Positions 20,457 through 29,759 of a stretch of DNA of 64,000 nt are shown here, one piece after another; position 1 is the stretch's first letter, and each line of letters opens with the position of its first letter. The position numbers and the translations under genes were made by a program. Below the pieces are notes generated by a model that saw only the letters and a list, made by a program, of their open reading frames with translations, was not told the origin of the DNA and ran no database searches. The stretch is taken from positions 4,300,501 through 4,364,500 of the forward strand of contig NC_069094.1 of assembly GCF_947172395.1 (NCBI RefSeq), in the 5' to 3' direction. Source of the DNA: Bicyclus anynana. Taxonomy: Eukaryota > Arthropoda > Insecta > Lepidoptera > Nymphalidae.

Positions 20457-21164
20457 GAAAATAATGAAAACTCCCACTAAGCACACTGTAGAGCTGAGTG
20501 ATGGTGCAAGCAAACGGAAAGTGACAATGGATCTCCTAAAATAAGTAATAATGCCTAATAAGTTTTTCCGTTTTTCCGAACTAGTGCTTCTAACGAATAA
20601 ATAATATATATGGATTTATGTACTCTTAAGCTAATTAAAATTTTAAATGAGTTTGAGTCGAGCCTTGTGTATCGAACCTGGGCCCAATGCAAAGCAACGT
20701 ATTCCAAACAGTGCTAGAGGTCGTTTTCATCTCTTCACACTATACGTCTGCCAATATTAGCGCCTTGGTCCCAAAATCCCCGCTGATGTATAGCAGTAAT
20801 ATATTCATAGTATGAAAATCGGAGTCTTAAAGTCTTTGAATTTTCCTTCCATCCGACTTAAGTAGGTGTGTTTGGGACTAGACGGCCATTATTGCCTTGG
20901 CACGGATCTTTCTTACGTAAGATCCTCGGCGCATTTTATTAAAGGTACACTTTCTAATAAAATTCAAATTGGGTGTATTAAGTTAGGGCATACGATGTCT
21001 TTAGCAACTTTAGAAACGGTCTTACTTATTCTAGGTTACTTTGTTTGTCGTCGCGATAAAATACGATGTGATAGGTTTTTTCTATGCAAATAGGCTCGCG
21101 TTAGACCATGATCTTAACCTGATGGTAAGTGTAGATATAGTTTAAGTTGGGACACGCTTGCCTA
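20457..21164. other. Spacer, mostly unique
   Basis: No gene recognised. A 51-nt exon-like stretch at 20866-20916 was considered and rejected (see rejected list). Confidence 0.35.
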
Positions 21165-21200
21165 GAAGGTGCCAATTCACTCTTGTTTTAAAGATACCCA
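21165..21200 (-). pseudogene. LINE RT C-terminal remnant
   Basis: The minus strand reads FKTRVNWHLLG, the same terminal motif as 14072-14098. Both ends are lost. Confidence 0.4.
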
Positions 21201-21867
21201 AGACTCAGGAAACACACACTTAGGAAGGGTAAACCCAAACCCTAGCCGTGCGTATGAGATGCAAAGCGTGTGAGTCATAGGGACATCTACATGAATCGTC
21301 GTCCAAAAGATGGGCTGCAGTACTCCATTCATGACCGGACTTGGCCTGATACAGAGTAAGTGATTGTTGTGAACGTAATACGCTTAATACGGATTTTTTT
21401 TTATTTTATTACTCTTGCTCTTCGGTTTCTGCACAGCACCAGGTGAAAGGTTTATAGATGCAAATGCAATGCCTTTGGACTCATTACTTACCGGTTGGAG
21501 AAGGATTTTTTCATTTTGTACAATTTGTATGTAGTGCCTTAGTCAAACATTTTGTATACGCACTGTTAGATAAAATTATTACGATAGAATTGAGATACCT
21601 CCTCCTTTTTTTGAAGTCGGTCAAAAACGGTTTTGTCCAAGAGTTTTACCTAGCTACAATGGAAACTTGATAGCAGATGATTTAAATTAAAAAATCCAAA
21701 TTGTTGGGATCGATCTAGTAATTAATTTTTTAAAGAGTTATCAAGTTTACCGGTCCCTACAGGGTTGGTAGCTTCAGTAACGAACGACTTAAGTCATTCT
21801 AGTCCTCTAATCAGGGTTTACCTGGTAGAGATAGCTTATAGCAATAAGGCCGTCTTTGCATGCTAAG

Positions 21868-21946
21868 TTTAAATTAATTATTTTTAATGCTTTTTTTACT
21901 TATTTCTGTATTTTTGTGTACATTAAAGTATTTCTTCTTCTTCTAA
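21868..21946 (+). mobile_element. Retroposon 3' end with CTT tail
   Basis: TTTTTGTGTACATTAAAGT then TTTCTTCTTCTT. See 4383-4497 for the related copy. Confidence 0.45.
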
Positions 21947-22306
21947 GAGGTAATGCTGCTAGTATTTTTGGACTCTATAACCGCGCGGCGGTAGAATCAA
22001 CGGTTTAGATAATTCAGATTGAATAATGGTTTATTTTTAATTGTTTTTGATAATTAACACCATTTTCAGTATTTTCCTAATGTATTTTATTCAAATATAT
22101 TTTAATTTAATGCTTATTAGATTTCCTCAGCGCACCGTCGCGACGTTACCGGAAATTTTCTCCGCTACCAAATACTCGTAATATCAAGATACGCTGATTT
22201 GATTTTTTCTTCCCGATTTTCATTTCAGTTACTGTACGTATAAAATTTTATATTTGCGCAGCTTAAGGGTCTAATCAGACTAAACGGAAGCTCAAGCGTT
22301 CTTTTA
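21947..22306. other. No recognised feature
   Basis: AT-rich with the GC patch AACCGCGCGGCGGTAG. No ORF. Confidence 0.35.
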
Positions 22307-22382
22307 TAGCTTGGCAAATTCGTTGATGACACTCCCATGATATGCTGGCGACGGGGGGAACGGACTGCGCGAGTGTGAAGTC
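22307..22382 (+). mobile_element. MITE-3 fragment
   Basis: Left terminus TAGCTTGGCAAATTCGTTGA, then parts of the GC-rich core in rearranged order (GCGACGGGGGGAACGGACTG). The right terminus is absent. Confidence 0.6.
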
Positions 22383-22496
22383 GAGCACTAATAGTCACAA
22401 ACGAAGGAATAAAATATTCACGATCAAACTCAACTACAAAAATAGTGTAGTTGCCGTTTCGTTTGGAATTCGGAAGTAATACACAACCTATGACTT

Positions 22497-22806
22497 TCAC
22501 AAATAACGTAATTTTATATTGGTAAAAGGATTTTCAAAATCGGTTCAGATCCAGCAATTACCCCCAACAAATTCACAAACTTTATCTTTTTATGGTGAAC
22601 CCACACTAGAAAGCGCAGTGTTGGTCGACCCCCCACCAGGTAGACTGACGATCTCAAGCCAGTCGCAGGGATTCGCGGGATGCAGGCGGCTCAGTATCGT
22701 GATGTTCGGAAGTCCCTACAAAAGACCTATGTCCTGCAGTGGACGTCCATCGGCTGATATGATGATGATGACGACTATTAAATTTTTTATTTTATAATAT
22801 TAGTAT
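22497..22806 (-). mobile_element. Helitron fragment split by an RTE-1 insertion
   Basis: 22497-22590 carries a minus-strand Helitron interior (AACCGATTTTGAAAATCC). The characteristic start reappears at 22776-22806 (ATACTAATATTATAAAAT reversed), separated by the RTE-1 3' end. Confidence 0.55.
22597..22775 (+). pseudogene. RTE-1 3' end nested in Helitron
   Basis: RT C-terminal codons are recognisable (RVGRPPTR, SRDSRDAGGSVS-like after frame decay), followed by CCTATGTCCTGCAGTGGACG, CGGCTGATATGATGATGATG. 5'-truncated. Confidence 0.7.
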
Positions 22807-23178
22807 ACTCGACACTTATAGCTTAAAAATAAAAAAAAAACATGTCCTCACGAGGACAACATATATATTTGCATCTTAAAAAAATTTGCATCAGGGCTAC
22901 ACCATTTAATCGTGCAAGTACCTTGGAGTAATTTACGATTCGAGAATATATCAATGTCGCTGGGCTCGTCTGCTGGGGGAAGGAATCACAGCCCCTATAT
23001 CCCCCCTAATAAATGGTAGTGTGTGCAATTTGTCGAATGCCGACCCATAAAGTTATCGTACATTCATAAATTTATGTTACCAATTACCGTAAGTAGTCTA
23101 ATAGCCTATGTAGCTTACCTATACCTGTCTATTTTGTCTTAGTAGGTTGACAGACCAGTTGGCCTATTCACTATTTTT
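22807..23178. other. No recognised feature
   Basis: Contains a small palindrome TGTCCTCACGAGGACA (22845-22860). No ORF. Confidence 0.4.
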
Positions 23179-23617
23179 AACCGACTTCCAAAAATGAGGA
23201 GGTTCTACGTTCGGCTGTATGTATGTTTTTTTTTTTATGTATGTCCAGCGATAATTCCGTCATTTGTGGACCGATTTTGAAAATTCCTTTTTTGTTTGAA
23301 GGGTTTGATTCCAGGGTGGTCCCATTTTTTTCATGTCAGGATCTGATGATGGCATCCTGGAGAAATCGAGGGGAACTTTCGAAAATCGTAGGGACGGTTA
23401 GTGCGTTTGTTAGTGTTTCCATAAGGTATTTTAATTCAGTGTCATGTTTTAATTAAAGCCATTTTTGAAAGAACCACAGAAATTTTGTAATATAAACGTC
23501 TTAAATCAAAACATCACTGGCTTGGCACCGCCTTCAAACTGATCAGAAGGTAGCACATAGGTAAGATGTTATTTTTTGCTTTTTAGTTAAGGTTAATTTT
23601 TGAGTTGGAAGTCGGTT
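23179..23617 (+). mobile_element. MITE-2, complete copy
   Basis: 439 bp with exact 13-bp termini AACCGACTTCCAA and TTGGAAGTCGGTT. Marks inside are CCGTCATTTGTGGACCGATT, GGATCTGATGATGGCATCC and TTCGAAAATCGTAGGGACGG. Fragments lie at 3597-3680, 21598-21628, 34645-34690 and 43040-43219. Confidence 0.75.
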
Positions 23618-23819
23618 GAATTTTTTTTATTAAATTTTTTATGGTCTTTATTAACAACCTATTAAAATAAACATCAAATTAATTGACAAAATGTCATCTA
23701 CCTACAGTGTGATTTCCACCAGTAAGCACCGGTTGACAATTGTTACATAGAATCTCAATTTCGTATATGTCAACTAGCATACGTCAATTCTAGTGAATTA
23801 GCCTGCAGCTACATTGGAT

Positions 23820-24562
23820 GTCTTAGGTTCGAGTTCACCGACATTCGTTCAAACATAATCAGCCGTTTAAATAAGTTAAACGCCGTTAAGTCCAAATTTC
23901 CTGTTCACCACAGCCCATCTGCCGGTTAAGGATGTAAATCGGGCGTTTATCTTAACCGAGCGTGCATACCCCGGTTAAGGCATCTTTGACGTCGGTTATA
24001 AGTGCAGGTTATGTTTTATACGCTCGCAAGTTTCGTGGAGATTACTCTCTCAACTACAAAATTCTATAGGGCCCATAAAATTATAAAAGAGTTTATTTTT
24101 CATTTCAGAAATAATTCATTTTCTCTCATAAATAAATCACTTCCTAGCTTTGAGGTTTTATGGCACTGGATACTGCCAACTTCGATTTAAAAAAAAAATT
24201 ACAAACATATGTCAATTTGACATGGTATATAATAAATCGGTGTTGCCAATACGTATTTTTATAAATCCCTACAAATCAAAACGGAAACTCCCCAAATTGG
24301 GGAAAGAATATATCGCAACTCCCCAAAAAACTCCCGCCGTTTGGGGAATTCCTCGCAAGTTGGCAATGCTTTTATAGATAATAAATAAATTGTTCATGAA
24401 TCGTTCACTCGTGGTTCTCCATCGCTCGGTTTACAAATCAGAGTCAAAAGGCGTCTGGTGAACAGGAAAAAAACGCTCCTTGTTCAAACTACGTTTAATA
24501 TTTGACGGGCTGGTTCTGTAAACGCCGTTTAAATGAAATTCGGTGAACTCGGGTCTTAGTGT
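23820..24562. repeat. Long imperfect inverted repeat, possible 740-bp MITE
   Basis: GTTCGAGTTCACCGACATT at the left and GAATTTCACCGAGTTCACCCGAG-like sequence (reversed) at the right pair up. The CTGTTCACCA/TGGTGAACAG blocks about 90 bp further in also pair. The middle holds CCCCAAATTGGGG and other small palindromes. The element border is not certain. Confidence 0.4.
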
Positions 24563-24621
24563 AAAATTCAAAACAAGAGTAGGTAGGTACTACATTTAAC
24601 AATGATCCCTCTATACTACGT

Positions 24622-24902
24622 CCTTTCTTGAAGAGAACTGTTTACCAACAAAGAAATTAGAAATGAAGGTAGAAAGCGCATGTCATTTCATAACTTATTT
24701 ATTTTAAAATGTGTATGGTTTGTTTAAAAAATGTTATATAAAATATATTAACCATATCTAATTGTTCTGAGTTTATTATTCAAATTTATTTTCATTAATT
24801 TAGGAACATTTTAATTATAATTATAATTAGATGTGAAATGACTAGTGATTTATACGCTCATTATTAATTTGTTTGTTGGTAAACAGTACTCGTCAAGAAA
24901 GG
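24622..24902. mobile_element. MITE-6
   Basis: 281 bp, AT-rich core, 31-bp terminal inverted repeats that agree at 29 positions (CCTTTCTTGAAGAGAACTG, ...TACCAACAAA). Confidence 0.75.
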
Positions 24903-24984
24903 CTTTATGTAATAATATGGTTATTCATCGAAATTATTTCAAATTCAAATTGTAATCGTTTATTTGCAAGAATTGTTCTTTGCT

Positions 24985-25320
24985 TAATATTCAACCAAAT
25001 GGTTTTTCGGGGATCAAAAATAGCCTATGTGTTAATACAGAGTAAAAGCTAGTAGTAGTAGCGGCGTTAAGGAGTAACAAACATCCATATAAACTTTCGC
25101 GTTTAAAATATTACTAGCTGACGCCGCGCGGTTTGGTTACTAGCATGGTTCCCGTTCCTGTAGGAATATGGGGATAATATAGAGCCTGTAGCCTTCCACG
25201 ATAAATGGGCTATCTAACACTGAAAGAATTTTTCAAATCGGACCAGTAGTTCCTGAGATTAGCGCGTTCAATCAAACAAACTCTTCAGCTTTAAGATGTT
25301 TAGTATAGATATTAGTAGGA
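24985..25320 (-). mobile_element. Hel-B related fragment disrupted by Hel-A
   Basis: 24985-25113 is a minus-strand copy of the type seen at 61996-62167 (TAGCCTATGTGTTAATACAG, GTAGTAGCGGCGTTAAGG). Its final TTAGTAGGATAGG lies at 25311-25322, beyond the Hel-A insertion at 25114-25309. Confidence 0.6.
25114..25309 (-). mobile_element. Hel-A Helitron-like element, nested
   Basis: Minus strand from ATCTATACTAAACATCTTAA to CGCGCGGCGTCAGCTAG. Flanking bases are A (25113) and T (25310), the expected Helitron target. A TTGGTTACTAGCA segment replaces part of the hairpin region. Confidence 0.8.
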
Positions 25321-25373
25321 TAGGATTCTTAGTCAGTCAGTCAGTCGTTATTGACGAAAGTTAATTCATCAAA

Positions 25374-25598
25374 ATGTCAGTTTGGTATCGAAACTTTCGT
25401 GACGTTTGTTCGACGAATTCGCTTCCATATATCGTATTTTTCTTATTCGTAGCTTTCCTAGTAATGTATATTTCTTTTCGAAAGACAAATGAACCAGCAT
25501 CAATCATATATAAACAAATCGACTCCAATTGTATCGTGAATCGATTTCGGAATTGTTCTTTCTACTTTTTTGTTCGTCGATTTGATTTAACAATGTGA
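25374..25598 (+). CDS. Candidate small membrane peptide (74 aa), unrecognised
   Basis: I do not recognise this ORF. It starts at an ATG in fair context (TCATCAAAATGTC) and has one strong hydrophobic segment at residues 17-35 (LPYIVFFLFVAFLVMYISF), followed by Arg-Lys. The arrangement resembles a type II membrane protein: a short N-terminus with basic residues, then one anchor, then a polar tail with two Cys. Upstream, overlapping TCAGTC motifs (25333-25346) resemble an arthropod initiator. Downstream, AATAAA stands at 25628-25633, 30 bp after the stop, so a complete tiny transcription unit is imaginable. It could equally be a chance ORF or the first exon of a larger protein. No repeat family overlaps it. 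Confidence 0.3.
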   Translation: MSVWYRNFRDVCSTNSLPYIVFFLFVAFLVMYISFRKTNEPASIIYKQIDSNCIVNRFRNCSFYFFVRRFDLTM

Positions 25599-25627
25599 AC
25601 ATTTTGTAACTGATTGGGGTGAGGGTT

Positions 25628-25633
25628 AATAAA
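25628..25633 (+). promoter_or_regulatory. Possible polyadenylation signal
   Basis: AATAAA 30 bp downstream of the candidate ORF at 25374-25598. In AT-rich DNA the hexamer is common, so its support is weak. Confidence 0.25.
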
Positions 25634-25911
25634 GACTGACAACGGAATAAAGAAAGGCAAAACGAGATAAAAGATTTACAAATTTACAATTCCCTTGTCT
25701 TCCTCAATCACCTCTAATCTTATTTGCGTATTCTTTGTATTAAATAAAATATGGTATTAAAAAAGGGAATGTATTTTTAATGACTTTACAATTCAAAATC
25801 GACTGGCAAGAGTTAATAATGCTTAGCTTATGTACCTATCTTTAGGTGGTAACTGGTAAGTGTAAGTAAATGCAAATAAGTAAGTAAAGCAAGCAAAGAG
25901 AGTAAGTGATA

Positions 25912-26112
25912 ATTTATACTAATATTATAAAGCTCAAGAGTTTGTTTGTTTGTTTGATTGAACGCGCTAATCTCAGGAACTACTGGTCTGATTTAAAAAA
26001 TTCTTTCAGTGTTAGATAGCCCATTAAATGGGGAAGGCTATAGGCTATATATTATCCCCATATTCTTACGGGAAAGGGAACTACGCGGATGAAACCGCGC
26101 GGCGTCAGCTAG
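25912..26112 (+). mobile_element. Hel-A Helitron-like element, full length
   Basis: Starts ATTTATACTAATATTATAAA (one base off the usual TC) and ends CCGCGCGGCGTCAGCTAG|T. Apart from a few substitutions it follows 48750-48952 throughout. Confidence 0.8.
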
Positions 26113-26209
26113 TATATTATAAGTGTCGGACAAAAGCAGTGGAATCGAATACATGGCTCTCTCTTTCGCCCCATCGCAATGAAAAAGAGAGCGAACTTAA
26201 ATCACACAA

Positions 26210-26510
26210 CATCATCATCATAATCAACCCATATTCGGGTCACTCCTGAGTCTCCTCTCAGAATGAGAGAGGTTAAGCCAAAAGTCCACTAGGCTGACCC
26301 AATGCGGATTGGCAGACTTCACAAACGCAGAGAATTAGGAAATTTTCTGGTCCTCACGATGTTTTCCTTCACCGTTTGAGAAACGTGATTTTTAATTTCT
26401 TAAAATGCACATAACTGAAAAGTTGGAGATGCATGCCTCGGACCGGATTCGAACCTACACGCTCCGGAATCGGAGGCAGAGAACATATTCACTGGGCTAT
26501 CACGGCTCCA
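26210..26510 (-). mobile_element. SINE-A, near full length
   Basis: Minus-strand order: head TAGCCCAGTGAATATG, box B AGGTTCGAATCC, body, CTCATTCTGAGAGGAG, tail GATGATGATG. A short deletion removes the usual GCATACCAGAG part. Confidence 0.8.
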
Positions 26511-26976
26511 CTGTCATAATAAAATGTAATAAGGAAACAAAAGTAAACAACAGCTGGGTAGAGACGTGAAATACAGACTTAATAAAACTGACACGAATTG
26601 CGGGTAGGCGCAAAATATTTTAATTTCGAAAGCATTAAGGATTACTCCACCAATCACGGAGAAGTGTCACCAGCATCGCGGCTGCTTAATGAATTTCTTT
26701 ATGAGCCTGCCAATCTTGAGGAGCTCGAGTGTTTAGGAAAGTTTTTGGAAAATATTTGGATAGAAATTTTTTTTCATACCTAAACTTTTTTTTTTTATTT
26801 TACAATGTTCAGTTTATTATTTTAGTTTTTTAATCTTTATGACAATATTTTTACAATTGTATTAAGTAATTGTAGTAAATCTCTGTATCAAACTTAGTCA
26901 AGCTTTTTCACACTTCACAGATAGATTTAGATTTTTTCTCAATAAGAGATTTCTACCCTTGGGATTATCTCCTCGT
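26511..26976. other. No recognised feature
   Basis: A 61-codon frame at 26598-26783 (NHGEVSPASRLLNEFLYEP) has no known motif and no transcription signals. AT-rich downstream. Confidence 0.3.
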
Positions 26977-27318
26977 GAGGACCTCCGTGGCGCAGTAGTG
27001 TGCGCGGTGGATTTATAAGACGGATGTCCTGGATTCGATCCCCAGCTGGGCCGATTGAGGTTTTCTTAATTGGTCCAGGTCTGGCTGGTGGGAGGCTTTA
27101 GTCGTGGTTAGTTACCACCCTACCGACAAAGACGTACCGCCAAGTGATTTAGCGTTCCGGTACGATGTCGTGTAGAAACCGAAAGGGGTGTTTAGGGGTG
27201 AACCCGATTCTCATTTTCTTGCAAACAAGTTAGACCACTTCCATCTTAGATTGCATCATCACTTACTATCAGGTGAGATTGTAATCAAGGGCTAACTTGT
27301 AAAGAATAAAAAAAAAAT
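26977..27318 (+). mobile_element. SINE-B, full length
   Basis: GAGGACCTCCGTGGCGCAGT head, box B GGATTCGATCCCC, ACCCTACCGACAAAGACGTA, 3' ACTATCAGGTGAGATTGTAA and an A-rich tail. A small insertion (TTTAGGGGTGAACCCGATTC) lies in the central part. Confidence 0.85.
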
Positions 27319-27454
27319 CTAAACGCGGAAGAGGAAAGAACGTTAATGAAAGAATAATAAATTCTTTATAACAAAACTTGCAACATGAGGTATTGCTGAT
27401 ACTTACATTTCGCAATTCGCTAAGCTATTGACATCGAAAACAACATTTGTATAT

Positions 27455-27620
27455 TTTTAACCGACGAAAAAAACGGACGCATTTTCTAATTCAACGCGCA
27501 TATATTCGGTATATAATTTGCATTCGGTCCTGAAATGTTATTTTTTGCTTCCTAGTAAAGCACATTTATGTGTTGTTGTATTTTTTTTTAAATTTTTATT
27601 TTTCTTTCAACCGACGAAAT
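27455..27620. repeat. MITE-2 related debris
   Basis: Two TTCAACCGACGAAA/TTAACCGACGAAA starts (27456 and 27607) and a TGTTATTTTTTGCTT block (27537) resemble MITE-2 ends and interior. The arrangement is scrambled. Confidence 0.35.
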
Positions 27621-27715
27621 AACGGATGAGGACTTCCCAATAATGTGCTATTCGCTTTCTGATTCGCATATCAAAAATGATCAACAATAAAAGAACAATA
27701 ATAAATTATAACTAA

Positions 27716-27978
27716 ACTAGCGAATGTCCGCGACTTCATCCGCGTTCAGTTTTCACAAATCGTGAAAACTGAACGCGGTGACTGGTGACAGAAGGGCTGG
27801 CTCATTTTTTGCGCAAAGGATCAGCCTGGCTGTCCAGCGCGGAAATGCAGCCAGTATTCTTGCCACCATTCCACGTAGGCATGATTTGTATAGTTATTAG
27901 GATAAGTTAGCTTAAGTTCCAAACATATATCCAAACAAACATTTATACAAACTTTTGCGTTTATAATATTAGTATGAT
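27716..27978 (-). mobile_element. Hel-B related composite
   Basis: Minus-strand 3' end CGCGGATGAAGTCGCGGACA then TTCGCTAG at 27717, and a 5' part ATACTAATATTATAAACGC at 27960-27976. In between sit a 37-bp hairpin (27741-27777), a GC-rich insert with CCAGCCTGGCTGATCCTTTG-like content, and the 28-bp repeat of 8377-8404. Confidence 0.5.
27741..27777. repeat. Perfect 16-bp inverted repeat
   Basis: Arms CGCGTTCAGTTTTCAC (27741-27756) and its exact complement (27762-27777) around AAATC. Confidence 0.9.
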
Positions 27979-27989
27979 TTACAATAAGT

Positions 27990-28027
27990 ATCGCCGAGTA
28001 CATACTAAATGCTTTGTACTCGGCGAT
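27990..28027. repeat. Perfect 12-bp inverted repeat
   Basis: ATCGCCGAGTAC (27990-28001) and GTACTCGGCGAT (28016-28027) with a 14-nt loop, directly after the Helitron composite. Confidence 0.85.
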
Positions 28028-28250
28028 CTTTTAGCGTTTCACAATTTAGCAATTTTTCCGCTGAGCTATTGACTACGAAGAGAATATTCGTGCAATTTGT
28101 TATCGCATTTTTCAGCACCTCGAGCGTTATCGGGAATCTCCGTCGGTGCCAAATAATAACGAGATTCGGCAATTTGCGTTTCTTCTCTCCCATTTTCCTG
28201 ACTGAATGTATCAGCGCCGACATTGCTCAATACAATTGAATAAATTTTAC
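28028..28250. other. Stretch open on both strands, no gene recognised
   Basis: 76- and 72-codon frames overlap on opposite strands. Neither shows a motif, and the GC-rich words (CTCCGTCGGTGCC, TCAGCGCCGACATTG) look like repeat sequence. Confidence 0.3.
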
Positions 28251-28554
28251 CTTAGACGAAAATATTTCTGTAATATTTTCTAATATTATAATAGTACTAC
28301 ATACATTTATATATTGAGTCGTTAGTCTAGTCTATTTGGTTATAAATCAACGCAATAGCAGTAAGAAAACGAGATGAGGTAGTCTACATACCGTTGTCAC
28401 CTCTCGTGATTCTCTCGCGTGATTTTATTTTATATATTGCTCGAATTGCTCTTTTTTGAAGTACAAATATAGAATGTATAGCCTTGCCCCACAACAAAAT
28501 ACCGTAAGACATTACACTGGTAAAAGCATGCGCTGCCTTTCGTCCATAATAACC

Positions 28555-28640
28555 TCAATAGCTCAGTTGTAAAGGAGCCGGACTTATCACCGAGAGAGGT
28601 GGTTTGAACCCCGCCCGCTGGATTAGTGTCGTACCCACTC
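28555..28640 (+). mobile_element. tRNA-headed SINE fragment
   Basis: Box A TAGCTCAGTTG and box B GGTTTGAACCCCG are 33 nt apart. Acceptor arms do not pair, so it is a SINE head of a third family. Confidence 0.5.
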
Positions 28641-28683
28641 CTAACACAATCTTTTCCGACTAGGGAATATTGATCATATTTAA

Positions 28684-28875
28684 AATTCAAAGTCAAAGTC
28701 AAAATTCATATATCTCAAATAGGCTTAGTTTACAAGCTCTTTCGTAATAATATTAATCTTAAGATAATGGTGATAATAATTATTCGAAAATATAAAATTA
28801 AAGTTACGAGGGTGCCAAACGCGCCTTGGTCCGAGAAGAGCCCACAACAAACTCAGCCAGGTTTATCCTTTTTTA
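28684..28875 (-). mobile_element. LINE-J 3' UTR
   Basis: Minus strand: GGCTGAGTTTGTTGTGGGC, CTTCTCGGACCAAGGCGCG, then AAACTAAGCCTATTTGAGAT and a TTTGACTTTGACTTTGAA tail. Longer than the copy at 16318-16430. Confidence 0.65.
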
Positions 28876-29759
28876 GTCATCACCATTTAGCAATAGGTAT
28901 ATAAGTAGTCTGTCATGTAATAGATTTCATTTCCAAGCAATTTTGTCATTTACGTAATCATTGACACTTGACTTGACGACTTTACTATAAGCTTACGTTT
29001 AATAAAAACTTTGAACTTATTGAGAGACATGCCAGTGATTTCATGTGGATGTGGAAGATATGACAAATATTCTTTTAAAAACTAAAATAAATGGGGTATG
29101 TCTGGCTTTAGCAGGCGCTCGTTTTATTAGTGCAGTACCATTAGGAACAAAACAAAGCACAAACAGTACTAAATACAGTCAGAATAGCCGCGAAACTTAC
29201 CGTCGTACAGCGATAATTTCAATTTACCGTACAAACAAAAAGCAAGCCAGTGAGCTGAACTAACAAGAGCAAACAAAAACCATTACAAACGAAACACTGC
29301 CAACACATTGAACATTATTCGAAATTACTACAGCAAGCAATATCTATTTGTTTTTAGGGTTCTGTACAATCAAAAGGAAAAAAATAAACCCAGACTCTTT
29401 ATTAAGGGAATGCGTGGAATTATCAAGTTGAAATTTAAACCGTATACTCAGGTCTACGGCCCTATAAAATTGTGAAATAATTGAATTTCTAAGTTCGCGT
29501 TAAATAAACATACGGTCGTTCATTCAGCAAAAAACGCATATTTCGATACTCAAGGGAATCATAACTCAAAAGGTTCCCGGTTACTTAGAACTATGAAATT
29601 TTGCAAGTAAATATCGTTATAGATATCCTCAAATAAACTATTGCTAATTTGGAAAACCGATGACAGAAAAATCCTGGTGACATAGTGTATGTATTTTTAA
29701 TTTTTAATTTTTATCAAAATACCTAGAAATATGGCTAATAGCGGTAGACTGGTAAGACA
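28876..29759. other. Spacer, mostly unique
   Basis: No gene recognised. A 72-codon frame (29045-29263) is compositionally ordinary but lacks motif or signals. The 29698-29720 part is TTTTTAATTT-type low complexity. Confidence 0.35.

Noticed and set aside
20866..20916. 51-nt exon-like segment between a pyrimidine-rich acceptor and GTAAGA
   Set aside because: No homology in any frame and no neighbouring exon; splice-like words are frequent.
28555..28640. Possible tRNA gene
   Set aside because: Boxes A and B are present but acceptor and anticodon stems do not form; it fits a SINE head.
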